Shown: piece after piece, positions 43,573 through 55,554 of the stretch
Numbering within the stretch: the first letter of the stretch is position 1
Layout of the letters: the number at the start of each line of letters is the position of its first letter
NCBI RefSeq assembly: GCF_007565055.1
Contig: NC_044565.1
Coordinates: 39,083,711 to 39,147,710, forward strand
Source of the DNA: Rhinopithecus roxellana
Lineage: Eukaryota > Chordata > Mammalia > Primates > Cercopithecidae
DNA length: 64,000 nt
Direction: 5' to 3'
The notes under the pieces: generated by a model
The model's input: the letters and a program-made list of their open reading frames with translations, nothing else
What the model was told of the DNA's origin: nothing
The model's database searches: none
Program-made: the position numbers and the translations under genes

Positions 43573-44048
43573 ACATATAACAAATGTAATTTGTTGTTCA
43601 TCTGAAATTCAAATTCAACTGGGCATCTTGCATTTTCATTTACTAAATCTGGTAACCTCACATGGGAGTCACTAAAGCCAGCCAGATTCAATGGGAGAAT
43701 TCAATCCACCTCTTGATGAGGGAATGACAAGGTCACATTGCAGAAAGGCATGGGGGATGGGAGACATTGTGGTCATCTTTGAAAAATATAATCTGCCACA
43801 TGTTGCCAAGGAGGTCTTCATAGAGTTAAGGTTAAAGACTTTCATGGCTCTCCATTACCTAAAAGATGACATTTAAGTTTCATGGCCTGAAGAAATAGAA
43901 TTGCAAGAAAAGATCTGCTTTTATCTTTTTCCTTCACTTTGAGCTTTGAGGAATTGTCCTCAGATAATACCTCTAAATCCTATTGCCAATAGGCATTTGT
44001 CTCTGCCAACTCGGTAACCAAAATTAATGAATTACACATTAAGAAAAA
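43573..44048. other. Interval with no gene recognised
   Basis: Mixed composition; the 61-residue frame at 43691-43876 has no domain. Confidence 0.4.
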
Positions 44049-44330
44049 CAGCCTGTAATTCCAGCACTTTGGGAAGCCAAGGTCGGCAGATCACTTGAGG
44101 TCAGCAGTTCAAGACCAGCCTGGCCAACATGGTGAAACCCCATCTCTACTAAAAATACAAAAATTAGCCAGGCACAATGGTGGGTACCTGTAATCCCAGC
44201 TACTCAGGAGGCTGAGGCAGGAGAATCACTTGAACCTGGCAGAAGGTTTCAGTGAGCCGAGATTTCACCCCTATACTACAGCCTGGGCAACAGAGTGAGA
44301 CTCAGTCTCAAAAAACAAATAAAAAACAAC
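44049..44330 (+). mobile_element. Alu lacking its first 30 bases or so
   Basis: It begins at GCCTGTAATTCCAGCACTTTG and runs to a mixed CAAATAAAAAACAAC tail. Confidence 0.92.
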
Positions 44331-44689
44331 AAAAACAGATACTCCACAGCACCATCACAGACAATGTTTCTTGTAAATTAAGGCCTCCTGAAGTGACAGT
44401 GTAATGCGGACACATTGAATAATCAGGGAACTTATGCTACGGGCAAACGGCTTCCTATCTGTGGCTCCCAAACGTCCAGCTTAGCAAGAGAGACTCCTGT
44501 GCACAGCTCCTTATAATCCAACACAAGGACACACTGAAGGAATTAGCAAAGTTTCGTGAAGACAGAGATTAACCCCTCTCACCAACACTGAGCATGTGTA
44601 TACTTTATATAACAGTTGAAGCTATCAGCTTGTTTGGAGATACAGGTGTTTATTAGCAGAATTTTCATGCTGCTACTAAAGATATACTT
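44331..44689. other. Interval with no gene recognised
   Basis: Mixed composition; nothing identified. Confidence 0.4.
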
Positions 44690-44915
44690 CCAGTTCTTAG
44701 GCGTTCAAACTTAGACTGGGACTTGAACCATCAGCCTCCCACTTCTTAGTCCTTCAGACTCTGACCAGGATACATACCATCTGCCACACCCCACCCTCTA
44801 CCCTGTTCTTAGGTCTTTGGATTAGAACTGGGACTTATACTATTGGCTTCCTTGGTTCTCAGGCCTTTGGGCTTGGACTGGAACTATATCACCAACTCTC
44901 CCGGTCTCTGAAACA
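44690..44915 (+). repeat. Degenerate tandem phrases of about 55-60 bases
   Basis: The phrase GTTCTTAGG-(C/T)-TTT-...-ACTGGGACTT recurs three to four times (about 44695, 44745, 44803 and 44855). It probably belongs to an old interspersed element that resumes after family A copy 3. Confidence 0.65.
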
Positions 44916-44919
44916 GGAA

Positions 44920-45735
44920 AAACCAAATTGCTTTTCCTACCCTCACACACTCACCACTCAATACAATACTTCACTTCTAGTCACCAAAATGTGTGTCATC
45001 AGCAAATTCTCCATCAGGCACCAACTGGGTATATACAATTTAACTCAATTCTGACATTATCTACCTGGAGTTAGTGTCAGATACCACAGGTTAAGGGCTC
45101 AGTCTCACAAGAAGTCCCAGAATAGTGCCCCCACTTCAGATGCCAGTCACAAGTTCTCCAGGTTGTGACTATACATCTAACCAACCAGCCATAAATTGGG
45201 AGTTTTCATTAATCCCTCCTCAGGTTCAATCAATTTGTTAGCATGGCTTACAAAACTCAGGGAAACTACTTACGTTTACCCATTTATTATTTATTATAAA
45301 GGACCTTAAAAAGGATACAGAAGAATAACCAAAGAGATGCATAGGGTGAGGTATGCAGGAAGGCGCATGGAGCTTCTGTGCCCTTGTCAGCATGCCACCC
45401 TCTGGTACCTCCATGTGTTCAGCAACCGGGAAGCTCTCTGAATCCCATAGTTCAGGGATTTTTATAGCAGCTTTATCACATGATTGATTATTGACTCAGT
45501 CTCCAGTCCTTCTCCCCTTCCCAGAGGATAGGGGTTGAAGCTGAAAGTTCCAAACTTCTAATCACGGCTTGGTCTTCTGGTGACCAGCTACCATCCAGAA
45601 GCCCACCAAGGGTTACCTCATTAGAACAAAAGATCCTCCCATCACGCAGGAATTCCAAGGGATTGGGGGCTCTGTACCAGGAGCCAGGGACAGAAAACAA
45701 ATATGTATTTCTTATTTTACCACAATGTCACAATC
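44920..45735 (+). mobile_element. Old LTR-like repeat, family A copy 3
   Basis: The most complete copy: ACCTGGAGTTAGTGTCAGAT, CCACAGGTTAAGGGCTCAGT, CTTACAAAACTCAGGGAAAC, GAGATGCATAGGGTGAGG and TTTCTTATTTTACCACAATG. Same orientation as copies 1 and 2. Confidence 0.65.
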
Positions 45736-45844
45736 TACAGCTTACATATGGCAGATTATGGGACTTCTCAGCCTCCATGATCACTCAAACCAATCCGTCA
45801 CAATATATATCTTTCTATATATCCATATATATCATATTTGTTCA
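45736..45844 (+). mobile_element. Old repeat segment before Alu
   Basis: CATATGGCAGATTATGGGAC, CTCAGCCTCCATGATCAC and an AT-rich TATATATC stretch. It continues at 46136 with TATCGGTTCTGTTTCTTTGG and CTCTGACTAATACAG, a MaLR-like end. Confidence 0.55.
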
Positions 45845-46135
45845 GGCCGTGCGTGGCGGCTCACACATGTAGTCCTAGCACTTTGAGAGGCTGAGATGGG
45901 CACATCACTTAAGGTCAGGGTTCAAGACCAGCCTGGCCAACATGGTAAAACCCCCATTTCTACTAAAAATACAAAAATTAGCCGGGCATGGTGGTGAGTG
46001 CCTGTGATCCCAGCTACTCGGGAGGCTGAGGCAGGAGAATTACTTGAACCTGGGAAGTGGAGGTTGCAGTGAGCCGAGATCATGCTACTGCACTCCAACC
46101 TGGGCGACAGAGTGAGATTCTATCTCAAAAAGAAA
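45845..46135 (+). mobile_element. Alu (S-like)
   Basis: Full-length with AAATAAATTAATTAA tail; it splits the surrounding old repeat. Confidence 0.92.
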
Positions 46136-46195
46136 TAAATTAATTAACATATATATCATATCGGTTCTGTTTCTTTGGAGAACTCTGACTAATAC

Positions 46196-46226
46196 AGACA
46201 GACACACACACACACACACACACACG
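46196..46226 (+). repeat. (CA)n microsatellite
   Basis: About 13 CA units following an ACAGACAGACA lead. Confidence 0.97.
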
Positions 46227-46348
46227 TTGATTTATTTTCTCCGTGTATTCTATATTCCCTTTAATTAGCAATGAGCATACATTACTTTTATAATAAGAAA
46301 CACATGAACATTATTTCAAACCAGAAAAAAAGAAGCAACAGACTACTT

Positions 46349-46598
46349 TTTTTTTTTAAAGACAGGGTCTTGCTCTGTCACACAGGCTGGAGTGCAATGG
46401 CACCATCTCTGACTGCTGCAACCTCTGCCTCCGAAGTAGCTGGTACTAGAGACACAAGCTACCACACCTAGCTAATTTTTGTAGAGACAGAGTTTTACCA
46501 AGTTGGCCAGGCTGGTCTCAAGCTCCTGGGCTCAAGCTATCCACCTGCCTCGGCCTCCCAAAGTGCTGGGATTATAGGCGTGAGCCACCGTGTCCTGC
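46349..46598 (-). mobile_element. Old Alu with internal deletions, antisense
   Basis: Lacks part of the middle (CTCCGAAGTAGCTGG junction). Ends CCACCGTGTCCTGC. Confidence 0.9.
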
Positions 46599-46854
46599 TG
46601 AACAACAGACTATTGATGAAATTCCAAATTAAAGAGAACACAGACTCAAGGGGTATGAGTGCCAGTCATAGCTGATTACTTACCTAGTTGCCATTTCTTC
46701 TTTCTTATAGGCAAAAACCTGATTTGATTCAGGGTCAGTATGCACAACTGAAAAATATTAATCATAATTAGTCCAAAGTTCATCCTCATTGTCAGTAATT
46801 GGTTGGGCTAAGGGTAGTCACATGACTTAGTTCCAGCTAGTAAAACACAGGTGG

Positions 46855-47150
46855 GGCCAGGCGTGGTGGCTCACGCCTGTAATCCTAGCACTCTGGGAGG
46901 CCGAGGCAGGCAGACTGCCTGAGCTCAGGAGTTCGAAACCAGCCTGGGCAACACAGCGAAACCCTGTCTCTATTAAAATACAAAACATGAGCAGGGCGTG
47001 GTGGCGTGCACCTGTAGTCCCAGCTACTCAGGAGGCTGAGGCAGAAGAGTTGCTTGAACCTGGGAGGTGGAGGTTGCAGTGAGCCAAGATCGCACCACTG
47101 CACTCCGGCCTGGGCCACAGAGCGAGACTCTGTCTCTAAAACAAACAAAA
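46855..47150 (+). mobile_element. Alu (S-like)
   Basis: Full-length; AAAACACAGGTGG on the left and AAAACACAAGTGG on the right form a near-perfect target duplication. Confidence 0.94.
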
Positions 47151-47468
47151 AAACACAAGTGGACACCTATTCATGGCTGTTAGGGAAGATTTTACTCATT
47201 CGTTAAAAATAAGAAAGAAAGAATCACAAGAAGAAAAAGTCCACTATATCCTCCTCCTTAACCATCTTGTTAGTGTGCTGTCATATGAAGGCATTACTCA
47301 GTGCTATAGCAGCCATCTGATGACCACCGGGGAGATTTGCCAACATGCTAAGATGGCAGAAACAAAAGTGAGAAGGCTCTTGGTCTCCAGTGACACTATT
47401 GAGCCACCTAATTAACCCCAAAACCACCCACTACTAACCAGACTTGTTATACAAAATAACTGTGTGTG
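47151..47468. other. Interval with no gene recognised
   Basis: An 80-residue frame (47173-47415) is open but shows no domain. Confidence 0.35.
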
Positions 47469-47760
47469 TTTGTTTGTTTGTTTTGAGACATGGTCTCACT
47501 CTGTTGCCCAAGTTGTGGTGTGATCACGGCTCACTGCAGCCTCAACCTCCTGGGCTCAAGCAATCCTCCTGCCTCAGGCTCCTGAGTAGCTGGGACCATG
47601 GGCACATGCCACCATGTATGGCTAAGTTTTTTCATTTTTTATAGAGACACGGTCTCACTTTGTTGCTCAGGCTGGTCTCAAACTCCTGGACTCAAGCAAT
47701 CCTCCTGCCTCAGCCTCCCAAAAGTGCTGGGATTACAGGTATGAACCACCATGCCCAGCC
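47469..47760 (-). mobile_element. Old Alu (AluJ-like), antisense
   Basis: GTTTGTTTGTTTGTTTTGAG tail end, diverged body (CAAGTTGTGGTGTGATC) and CACCATGCCCAGCC end. Confidence 0.92.
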
Positions 47761-48365
47761 CAATAACTGTATATTGTTGAAGCTATTGTAGTTGATATTA
47801 TATTACCTGCTGCCAAATACATCCCCCAAAATATTCACTATCAGGAGACAAGGTTACTAACCAAGAGTTAAGGACATATTCAGATGGTTGAAGGCACAAG
47901 AAGAGTTAGGCATACTGAGTGGAACAGGATAGAGATGATATTCAACATATTTAACAGCTGGTCCCTCATGGGCACAAAATATTCTGAAAGGGGACCAGCC
48001 CAGTCAGAATGGACCCAAGTTATAAATGATATGTCCATGCCAATGTATCCTAGTTGAATATCAGCCCTAGGGTAGTTACAAAAGACAAAACAGGAGGCTC
48101 AGTTAACCCTATGTTTGGGGATAAATTTTCTTGGACCAGATTCCACCTACAATGTGTCTCTTTCCAAAGTCCTGCCTCTGCCTTCTGAAGCCATGCCTCT
48201 ACCAGCTTTACGCAGATCTGTGGCTGGCCCACTGCAAAAGACAGTGCCTGGAAGTTGGCAGCTTACACCCTGAACTGATATTAATGTTTTTGCTCTGGTG
48301 GTAGTGGTTTTGAACTTTCTTTTCAAATTGAAAGAGTAATACATTATCTTGGTATAAAAATACAA
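47761..48365. other. Single-copy interval, nothing recognised
   Basis: Small frames at 48050-48365 on the minus strand have no domain. Confidence 0.4.
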
Positions 48366-49045
48366 ACTTTAAAGAGAAGCATAAAATAAAAAGTAAGTCT
48401 CCCTTCCATCCTGGTACTCCTAGCCTCACTCCCCAGAGTCACCTTATTAAAAATTTGTTGCATACACTTGCATAAATGTTCTGTATTTACACAAACATAT
48501 ATATGTGTATATTTTTTAACACACATACAGCAGCCTGCTTAGACATGTTTATGTATTTTGCTATTCCTAGTCACTATTTTTCTTTTTTTTCTTTTTTTGA
48601 GATGGAGTCTCGCTCTGTCGCCCAGGCTGGAGTGCAGGGCGCAATCTCAGCTCACTGCAAGCTCCGCCTCCTGGGTTCACGCCATTCTCCTGCCTCAGCC
48701 TCCAGAGTAGCTGGGACTACACCCGGCTCATATTTTGTATTTTTTAGTAAAGATGGGGTTTCACCGTGTTAACCAGTATGGTCTCGATCTCCTGACCTCG
48801 TGATCCACCTGCCTCGGCCTCCCAAAGTGCTGGGATTACAGGCGTAAGCCACCACGCCTGGCCCCTATTCACTATTTCTTAGAACTTATTCCATATCTGC
48901 ATATAAATCCACTTCTTTTTATTTACAACTGCATAGTATTTTACTGTATAGACGTAACAATTTATTTAATGAGTCCTCTATTGATTAACATTTAGGGTGT
49001 TCACTACTATAAACAATGCTGCAATAAACACTGTATCAATTAGTG
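48366..49045 (-). mobile_element. Antisense old L1 split by an AluY
   Basis: Reverse L1-like text before and after the AluY (CTGCATAGTATTTTACTG, CTCTATTGATTAACATTTAG, AACAATGCTGCAATAAACA). Confidence 0.65.
48582..48864 (-). mobile_element. AluY, antisense, with a central deletion
   Basis: It lacks about 15 bases between GGGACTAC and ACCCGGCTC. It lies within the antisense L1, and CTATTC...CACTATT flanks both sides. Confidence 0.92.
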
Positions 49046-49763
49046 TTTTAGAATGAAAATAACAGAACACCCAACTATAAGTAAACCATAAGGATTTATT
49101 ATCTTACATAACAAGAGATCTACAGCTAGGTGGTCCCAGGATGAGTTAATTTAGTGGTCCAACACAGTCATTAAGGGACCAAGTGTTTTCCATATTTCTC
49201 TTGCCATCTTCAGAGTGTTTGATTTTTTGCCCTGGGTTTGGAAGTAAGATGGCATGTACTGTTCCAGTCATCCCATCATGGTTCAGCTCTGTTCAAAGGC
49301 AAGAAATCAATTTCTCCTTGCACATCTCTTTTTCTCAGGGAGGAAAACTTTTCCCAGAAGCCCTGCCACAGACTTCCCTTCACAAATCATTAGCTAGAAC
49401 ATACCCATCCATAAACCAATCACTGTTAAAGAGGGAAATAATTACTCTTATTGGCTTAGACCAGTTAAGATTAATCCCCTGGAGCTGGGAAAGAACATGC
49501 TTCTCCTGGTCACAGTGCATCCTGATACCTGAAGAAACTCAAGGTCCTGTTGGCCAGAAGAAAGGATGAAATGTCTGTTGGGTAGCAACCAAGAGGGTCT
49601 TCTACACATACTATCTTTGTGTATATTTATAACTATATGCATAGGACAAAGTCCTTGAAATAGACTCGCTGGATCAAAAGAGTATGTTCATTTTAAATGT
49701 TGATAGGCATCAATGGATGAATGGTGTATTAGGTGTACATATTAGATGAATGTAGCAGTATGA
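49046..49763. other. Interval with diverged repeat-like sequence, no gene
   Basis: The 128-residue frame at 49183-49569 has no recognisable domain. L1-like fragments (GCTGGATCAAAAGAGTATG) appear near 49670. Confidence 0.4.
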
Positions 49764-49831
49764 AATGGTGTATTTCATATGGCTATGAAGAAATACCTGG
49801 GACTGGGTAATTTATAAAGAGAAAGAGGTTT

Positions 49832-50142
49832 GCCTGGGCACAGTGGCTCACGCCTGTAATCCCAGCACTTTGGGAGGCCAAGGTGGGCAGATCACCTGAG
49901 GTCAGGAGTTGGAGACCAGCCTGACCAACATGGAGAAAGCTTCTCTCTACTAAAAATACAAAACTAGCTGGGCGTGGTGGTGGTGCATGCCTGTAATCCC
50001 AGCTACTCGGGAGGCTAAGGCAGGAGAATCACTTGAACTTGGGAGGCAAAGGTTGCAGTGAGCTGAGATTGAGCCATCGCACTCCAGCCTGGGCAACAAG
50101 AAGGCAACTCCGTCTCAAAACAAAAACAAAACAAAAAAAAAG
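49832..50142 (+). mobile_element. Alu (S-like) inside the MaLR LTR
   Basis: Full-length with a CAAAACAAAAACAAAAC tail; AAAGAGGTT lies on both sides. Confidence 0.93.
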
Positions 50143-50272
50143 AGGTTCCCAACATGGCTGGGGAGGCCTCACAATCATGGCAGAAGGTGAAGGAGGAGCA
50201 AAGACACGTCTTACATGGTGGCAGGCAAGAGAACATGTGTAGGGGAAATGCTCTTTATAAAACCATCAGATT

Positions 50273-50563
50273 GGCCGGGCGCGGTGGCTCAAGCCTGTAA
50301 TCCCAGCACTTTGGGAGGCCGAGACGGGCGGATCACGAGGTCAGGAGATCGAGACCATCCTGGCTAACGCGGTGAAACCCCGTCTCTACTAAAAACTACA
50401 AAAAACTAGCCGGGCGAGGTGGCGGCGCCTGTAGTCCCAGCTACCCAGGAGGCTGAGGCAGGAGAATGGCGTGAACCTGGGAGGCGGAGCTTGCAGTGAG
50501 CTGAGATCCGGCCACTGCACTCCAGCCTGGGTGACAGAGCGAGACTCCGTCTCAAAAAAAAAA
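50273..50563 (+). mobile_element. AluY (monkey type) inside the MaLR LTR
   Basis: Near-consensus copy with target duplication AAAACCATCAGATT (50259-50272 and 50561-50574); a young insertion. Confidence 0.96.
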
Positions 50564-50728
50564 ACCATCAGATTTTGTGAGACTTATTCACTGTCACAAG
50601 GACAGCATGGGAAAAACCCGCCCCCATGATTCAATTGCCTCCTACTGGGTCCCTTCCACAACATGTGGGGATCATGGGAGCTACAATTCAAGGTGAGATT
50701 TGGGTGGGGACACAGCCAAACCATATCA

Positions 50729-51090
50729 AATGGATAAACAAAATGTGGTATATACATAAAAGGGAATATTCAGCCTTAAAAAGAAGTGAAATTCAGACAC
50801 ATGCAAACATGGACAGACTGAAGATATTATCCCAAGTGAAATAAGCCAGATACAAAAGGACAAATATTGTAAATTTCCACTTACATGAGTAGAATAGTTA
50901 AGTTCAAAGAGACAGAAAGTAGAATCGTGACTGCCAATGGTTATGGGAAGAAGAAATCGAGAAGATGAAAAAGTCCTAGAGATGGATGATGGTAATAATA
51001 GCACAACAATGTGAATGTGCATAATACTATTCAACCATATGCTTAAAATGGTGAAAATTGTAAATTTTAAGTTATGTATAAATTTACCAC
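50729..51090 (+). mobile_element. Old L1 3' fragment
   Basis: AATGGATAAACAAAATGTGG, ATATTCAGCCTTAAAAAGAA, ATGGTGAAAATTGTAAATTTT are L1M 3' text in sense direction, with no intact frame. Confidence 0.85.
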
Positions 51091-51642
51091 GATTAAAAAA
51101 ATAATGTTGCTAGATATTGCAAAAATGTCCCAAAGAGATTTTAACATTCAACTCTCTCACCCCTAGTGGATAGGGCAGTGCCTGGGTTCCCTATAATGTT
51201 TTGACTCCAGTGCAAACTCAAGGGTCCCCAACTGGTGACATAGAAGGTATTGATGGATATGAGACCAGTAGTCCCTTTATTAGATCAGTAGCAGAAAAAT
51301 CTGGTTTTAGAAGTAAAAGAAGACTCTCCAGGAGGGGAGGGATGAGCAGGCAGTCTTCTATTTATTTCTTGAGTTTCAACCATGTCCCTTTCCCTTTATT
51401 ACTTCTACCCCATCATGGTGGCTCCAAGACTCTGCTGCTCCCCTTTAGCTCTGTGACTTAAGTGAGGACAATAATCTTGTCCTTTGCTTTCCCTTAAGAA
51501 AAATCATCCAAAAATTGGAAATTCAGCACAAAGATTACCACATGCCCTTTCAAAGCCACATGACTGACTATTGTGTAACAACCGTCCTAAGACTTATCTG
51601 ATTTTCTAAGGGATATAACTTTATTTGACCTACTTATTATTA
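51091..51642. other. Single-copy interval, nothing recognised
   Basis: An 86-residue frame (51201-51461) has no domain. Confidence 0.4.
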
Positions 51643-51801
51643 TTATTTTTTAATAGAGACAAGGTCTTGTTTTGTTACCGAAGCTGAAGCGCAGTGGCAA
51701 AATCATAGCTCACAGCAGTCTTGGACCCCTGGGCTCAAGTGATCCGCCCACCTTGGCCTCCCAAAGTGTTGGGATTACAGGCGTGAGCCACTGTGCCTGG
51801 C
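51643..51801 (-). mobile_element. Old Alu with large internal deletion, antisense
   Basis: The two ends of an Alu are joined at GATCCGCCCACC; about half the element is missing. Confidence 0.87.
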
Positions 51802-52944
51802 CTCTTGACTTACTATTTACAGTTGATCAGACTAGGTTCTGAAAAGCTAGATTTAATCTATAAAATATTGATAAGTTTTGCAAAGTTTTTTTTTCTGGTG
51901 GAGAGGTAAATGATTTCTCTCTGGTAGAAAAGATAAGCCCAAAAGTTAGTTATTGCTCTGTCAGGACCTGTTTTATATCTGACTCTGCCATCTTTCTGCA
52001 TTCTTCTTTTCACCGACTACATATAACCTTTGAACTGGTGTTGCCATCTTGCTGGTGTCGTCATGAGTGAGCTAAACACATCTTTGACAAGGGCTTACTT
52101 ATGTTACATTCTTAACTATTTGAAAATTATATTTGACATCCATAACACAGTTGTAGCAGGCTTTCAAAAATGACTCTGCTAAATATGAAAGAATGGGAAT
52201 AAACAGAAGAAATGTTAAAAGTATAAAAACAACCATCTCATCCTTCCAGCTGCCCACTCACACCCTCAGACATCTCTAAAGTTAGACTATGAAGCAGATC
52301 AGAATTTGCTTTGAAGCCATTTTGAAATCTGGGGTTTGACTTTTCCCCAGAGGATGGGCAGGACTCTTGAGGATAGCTGTGGGCATGTCCTCCCTCTTCT
52401 GGACCCCCCCTACTGCCCCCCAAACCCCCACCCCCATCCCCTACTTGGATGGGACTTGATCTCTTCCAGTGCCCAAGAGTATAACCTCACCCTTACTCCT
52501 CCACTTGACTCATTTGACAGTTGGGAAATCCTCAGCCTCAGCAAGTTGCCCTTTCTGTTAACCTTTGCATCTAAATAGCTCAAGCTGTACATTCCTGGGG
52601 TTTTGTTCTGGTGTGAGCTCCCATTCCCATTTCCTATTCCCACTGAATTCCTGTGCCTTGCACTGTGACTGTTCCCTTCTCTTGGTCCTACCACTGGACC
52701 CCAGATCCCTCTTGATTTCTTGGAGCCATAACTTGCCCAAAGCAGTTGTATGCAGCAGATCTCTATAAAGCTTTGGAGAGACGTTCTTTGCAGCACTGCA
52801 CAGCCACCATTTTCACATTGACTGCTAGAATCCAGAAGCATCCCTGCCATTTTGGATGTTTTGCTGGCTCTCCCTTCTCAGGCCTCACCCTGGGCTACCT
52901 GCACATTAAGTCAGCTCCTCTACCTTCCTTCCTCTAAACCAAGC
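51802..52944. other. About 1.1 kb of apparently single-copy DNA
   Basis: Several frames on both strands (up to 146 residues, 52410-52850) overlap one another and lack domains. Confidence 0.4.
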
Positions 52945-53203
52945 TTGTCCAACCCGTGGCCCAGGATGGCTTTGAATGTGGCCCAACACAAATTCGTAAA
53001 CTTTCTTTTATTTTTTCTTTTTCTTCAAGAACTGAACAGTAATGAAAACGTACATAAACTTTCTTAAAACATTATGTGATTTTTTGAGATTTTTTTTAAG
53101 TTCATCAGCATCATTAGTGTTAGTGTATTTTATATGTGGCCCAAGGCAATTCTTCTTCTTCCAATGTGGCCCAGAGAAGCCAAAAGATTGGACACCCCTG
53201 CAA
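52945..53203. mobile_element. MER1-like hAT DNA element
   Basis: Ends CAAGCTTGTCCAACCC and (reverse) CAGGGGTGTCCAATC form imperfect inverted repeats. Internal GGCTTTGAATGTGGCCCAAC and CTTCCAATGTGGCCCAGAGA match a MER1/Charlie3-like non-autonomous element. The family name is by memory. Confidence 0.75.
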
Positions 53204-53636
53204 ACCTTTCCACAGTCCCTCCCTTCTCTTCCCTGACCCTCTTTCCAGAGCTATCTCCAGGAATTCAATATTCATCCCACCTTACTGGGCAGGACAATTC
53301 CAATTATCTCCCAAAGGTCTCACATCCAAATACCCTCTTTCTGCAACCCATTCTGCCCCAAAGCTGAGTCTCACCGTCAGCAGCCTTCGGGGCCAGCAAA
53401 GTATTTTTCTAAACTAAGAACCATTTCCCCTCAACGTAAGACATGTCTCTTAGTAAGAAGGAAAATGTTCTCCCATCACACGTGAGACAACAACACAAAT
53501 ATATGGCAAAATGGAGGAAGAAAAGAAGAATTTTTTTTTTTAAGTGTCACATAGCTCCCTGGGAAACTGGCTTTAATTTACCATATTTATACTCTCTCTC
53601 AGAGCCCCAAAAAGAACTGGATTAAGAGTTTCCCAT
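53204..53636. other. Single-copy interval, nothing recognised
   Basis: Pyrimidine-rich first part; the short frames lack domains. Confidence 0.4.
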
Positions 53637-53944
53637 GGCCAGACGCAGTGGCTTGCACCTATAACCCCAGCACTTTGGGAGGCCAAGGCAAGCGGATCAC
53701 CTGAAGTCAGGAGTTTGAGACCAGCCTGGCCAAAATGGTGAAACTCCATCTCCACTAAAAATACAAAAATTAGCTGGGTGTGGTGGCACCCACCTGTAAT
53801 CCCAGCTACTTGGGTGGCTGAGGCATGAGAATTGCTTGGACCCAGGAGGTGGAGGTTGCAGTGATCCGAGATCACACCACTGCACTCCAGCCTGGGTGAC
53901 AGAGTAAGGCTGTCTCAGAAAAAAAAAAAAAAAAAAAAAAAAAA
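53637..53944 (+). mobile_element. Alu (S-like)
   Basis: Full-length; AGAGTTTCCC on the left and AGAATTTCCC on the right flank it. Long A-tail of about 27. Confidence 0.93.
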
Positions 53945-54570
53945 AGAATTTCCCTCTAGGGAAGACAAAGTTTTCCCAAAGCAAAGCAAACCTTTTTGAG
54001 ACAGGTAATTTGTGTCGTAGTCCACTCAAGTAGTCTAAGGGCTCTTAGCTGGGGACCCTCAGGAGACGCTGTCAGTAGCTACTGCAGTATTCAGTACTGA
54101 AGCAGCTGCACGAAACTTGCTGAGGCAGCAAAATGCCCCAGCAGTGGGTGTCAATTCATCATCCCCACTTTTCAGCCGGCAAAGAAATCCAGAAACAGTT
54201 AAGCTGCACGTTGCAATTTCTTAAAATAGAACTTCCCAGTTTTGAGTTTCATCAAGCCTTCCACTGGTTTTACAGTATTATGCATATGTCCTTCCCTCTC
54301 ACATTGTTTCTCCCTTTAATTATTTTTTTCTTCCTCTTTTTCTTCTTTTTCACGTCAGATGAGTAATATGCCGATGCCATAACAAGGTTTGAGGGACGCA
54401 CAGCTCACCCAGGAATGCGAAAACCCAGGCAGGATGCTTATGAACTACAGAAGGATCACATTGTCCCAATGTTCACACTATTTTTAGGAGATTGCCCTCT
54501 GCGTGGAAAAGCTGGCCTAAGAAAGCTCTGTTAACTTTGTTGCTGACTTTGATAACGGAGGCCACCAGAC
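53945..54570. other. Single-copy interval, nothing recognised
   Basis: A TTCTTCCTCTTTTTCTTC run lies near 54330. No gene was identified. Confidence 0.4.
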
Positions 54571-54682
54571 TGTAATTAGTCCATTTGGGCGGTTGTAACA
54601 GAATACTATAGGCTGAGTGTTTAAACAGGAATTTACTTCTCATAGCTCTGGAGGCTGGAAGTCTACGATCAAGGTGCCAGCA
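54571..54682 (-). mobile_element. Old MaLR-type LTR, antisense, first part
   Basis: TGTAATTAGTCCATTTGGG, GTAACAGAATACTATAGG, CTCTGGAGGCTGGAAG follow the reverse MLT1-like pattern; it resumes at 55746. Confidence 0.7.
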
Positions 54683-55240
54683 TGTGGGGAAAAGAACGAG
54701 ATATCAGCTTGTTACCATGTCTATATAGAAGGAAGTAGACATAAAAGACTCCATTTAGTTCTGTATTTGAGATGCTGTTAATCTGTGACCTTACCTTCAA
54801 CTTTGTCCTTGCAAGAGACATGTGCGAAGGTGATTTAAGGTTAAAAGGATTTTGGGCTGTGCAGAATGTGCTTTGTTAAACAAGTGCCTAAAGGCTGCTT
54901 GTGGTTAAAAGTCATCACCATTCTCTTAAATCTCAAGAAAGAGAAAAACATTTGTCTCCTGTCCCTCCCTGGGCAATGGAACATCTCCGGGTAATACCCA
55001 TTGTGTGCCTTGTTTACTGAGTGAGGAGAAACCGCCTTTAGGAATAAGGTGGAGCTTGCTGGAGCAATACTGCTAAAAGGTTTATGGAGATGTCGCATAT
55101 ACATCTCAAGGCACAGCATTTTCCTTTAAACTTATTCATATTACAAGGATTTTTTCATATGTCTTACTGCCGATTTCCTCCCTACAATAATGCTATTGTC
55201 CAGCCACTCCCTTATCCTTTTAATGACTAAGATAATTCTC

Positions 55241-55553
55241 GGCTGGGCGCGTTGGCTCAAGCCTGTAATCCCAGCACTTTGGGAGGCCGAGACGGGAGGA
55301 TCACGAGGTCAGGAGATCGAGACCATCCTGGCTAACACAGTGAAACCCCGTCTCTACTAAAAAAAATACAAAAAACTAGCTGGGCGAGGTGGCAGGCGCC
55401 TGTAGTCCCAGCTACTCGGGAGGCTGAGGCAGGAGAATGGCGTAAACCCGGGAGGCGGGGCTTGCAGTGAGCTGAGATCCGGCCACTGCACTCCAGCCTG
55501 GGCGACAGAGCGAGACTCTGTCTCAAAATAATAATAATAATAATAATAATAAT
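55241..55553 (+). mobile_element. AluY (monkey type) in the HML-2-like LTR
   Basis: Near-consensus copy ending in an (AAT)n tail. ATAATTCTC is on both sides as target duplication. Confidence 0.95.
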
Positions 55554-55554
55554 A
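55527..55554 (+). repeat. (AAT)n microsatellite
   Basis: About nine AAT units grown from the AluY tail. Confidence 0.96.

Larger units (their letters stand above)
49769..50728 (-). mobile_element. MaLR solo LTR, antisense, split by two Alus
   Basis: Bounded by TGTATTTCATATGGCTATG and GCCAAACCATATCA (the reverse of a MaLR start), with AATGG on both sides (49764-49768 and 50729-50733). Two Alus at different times landed in it. The target is an old L1. Confidence 0.9.
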
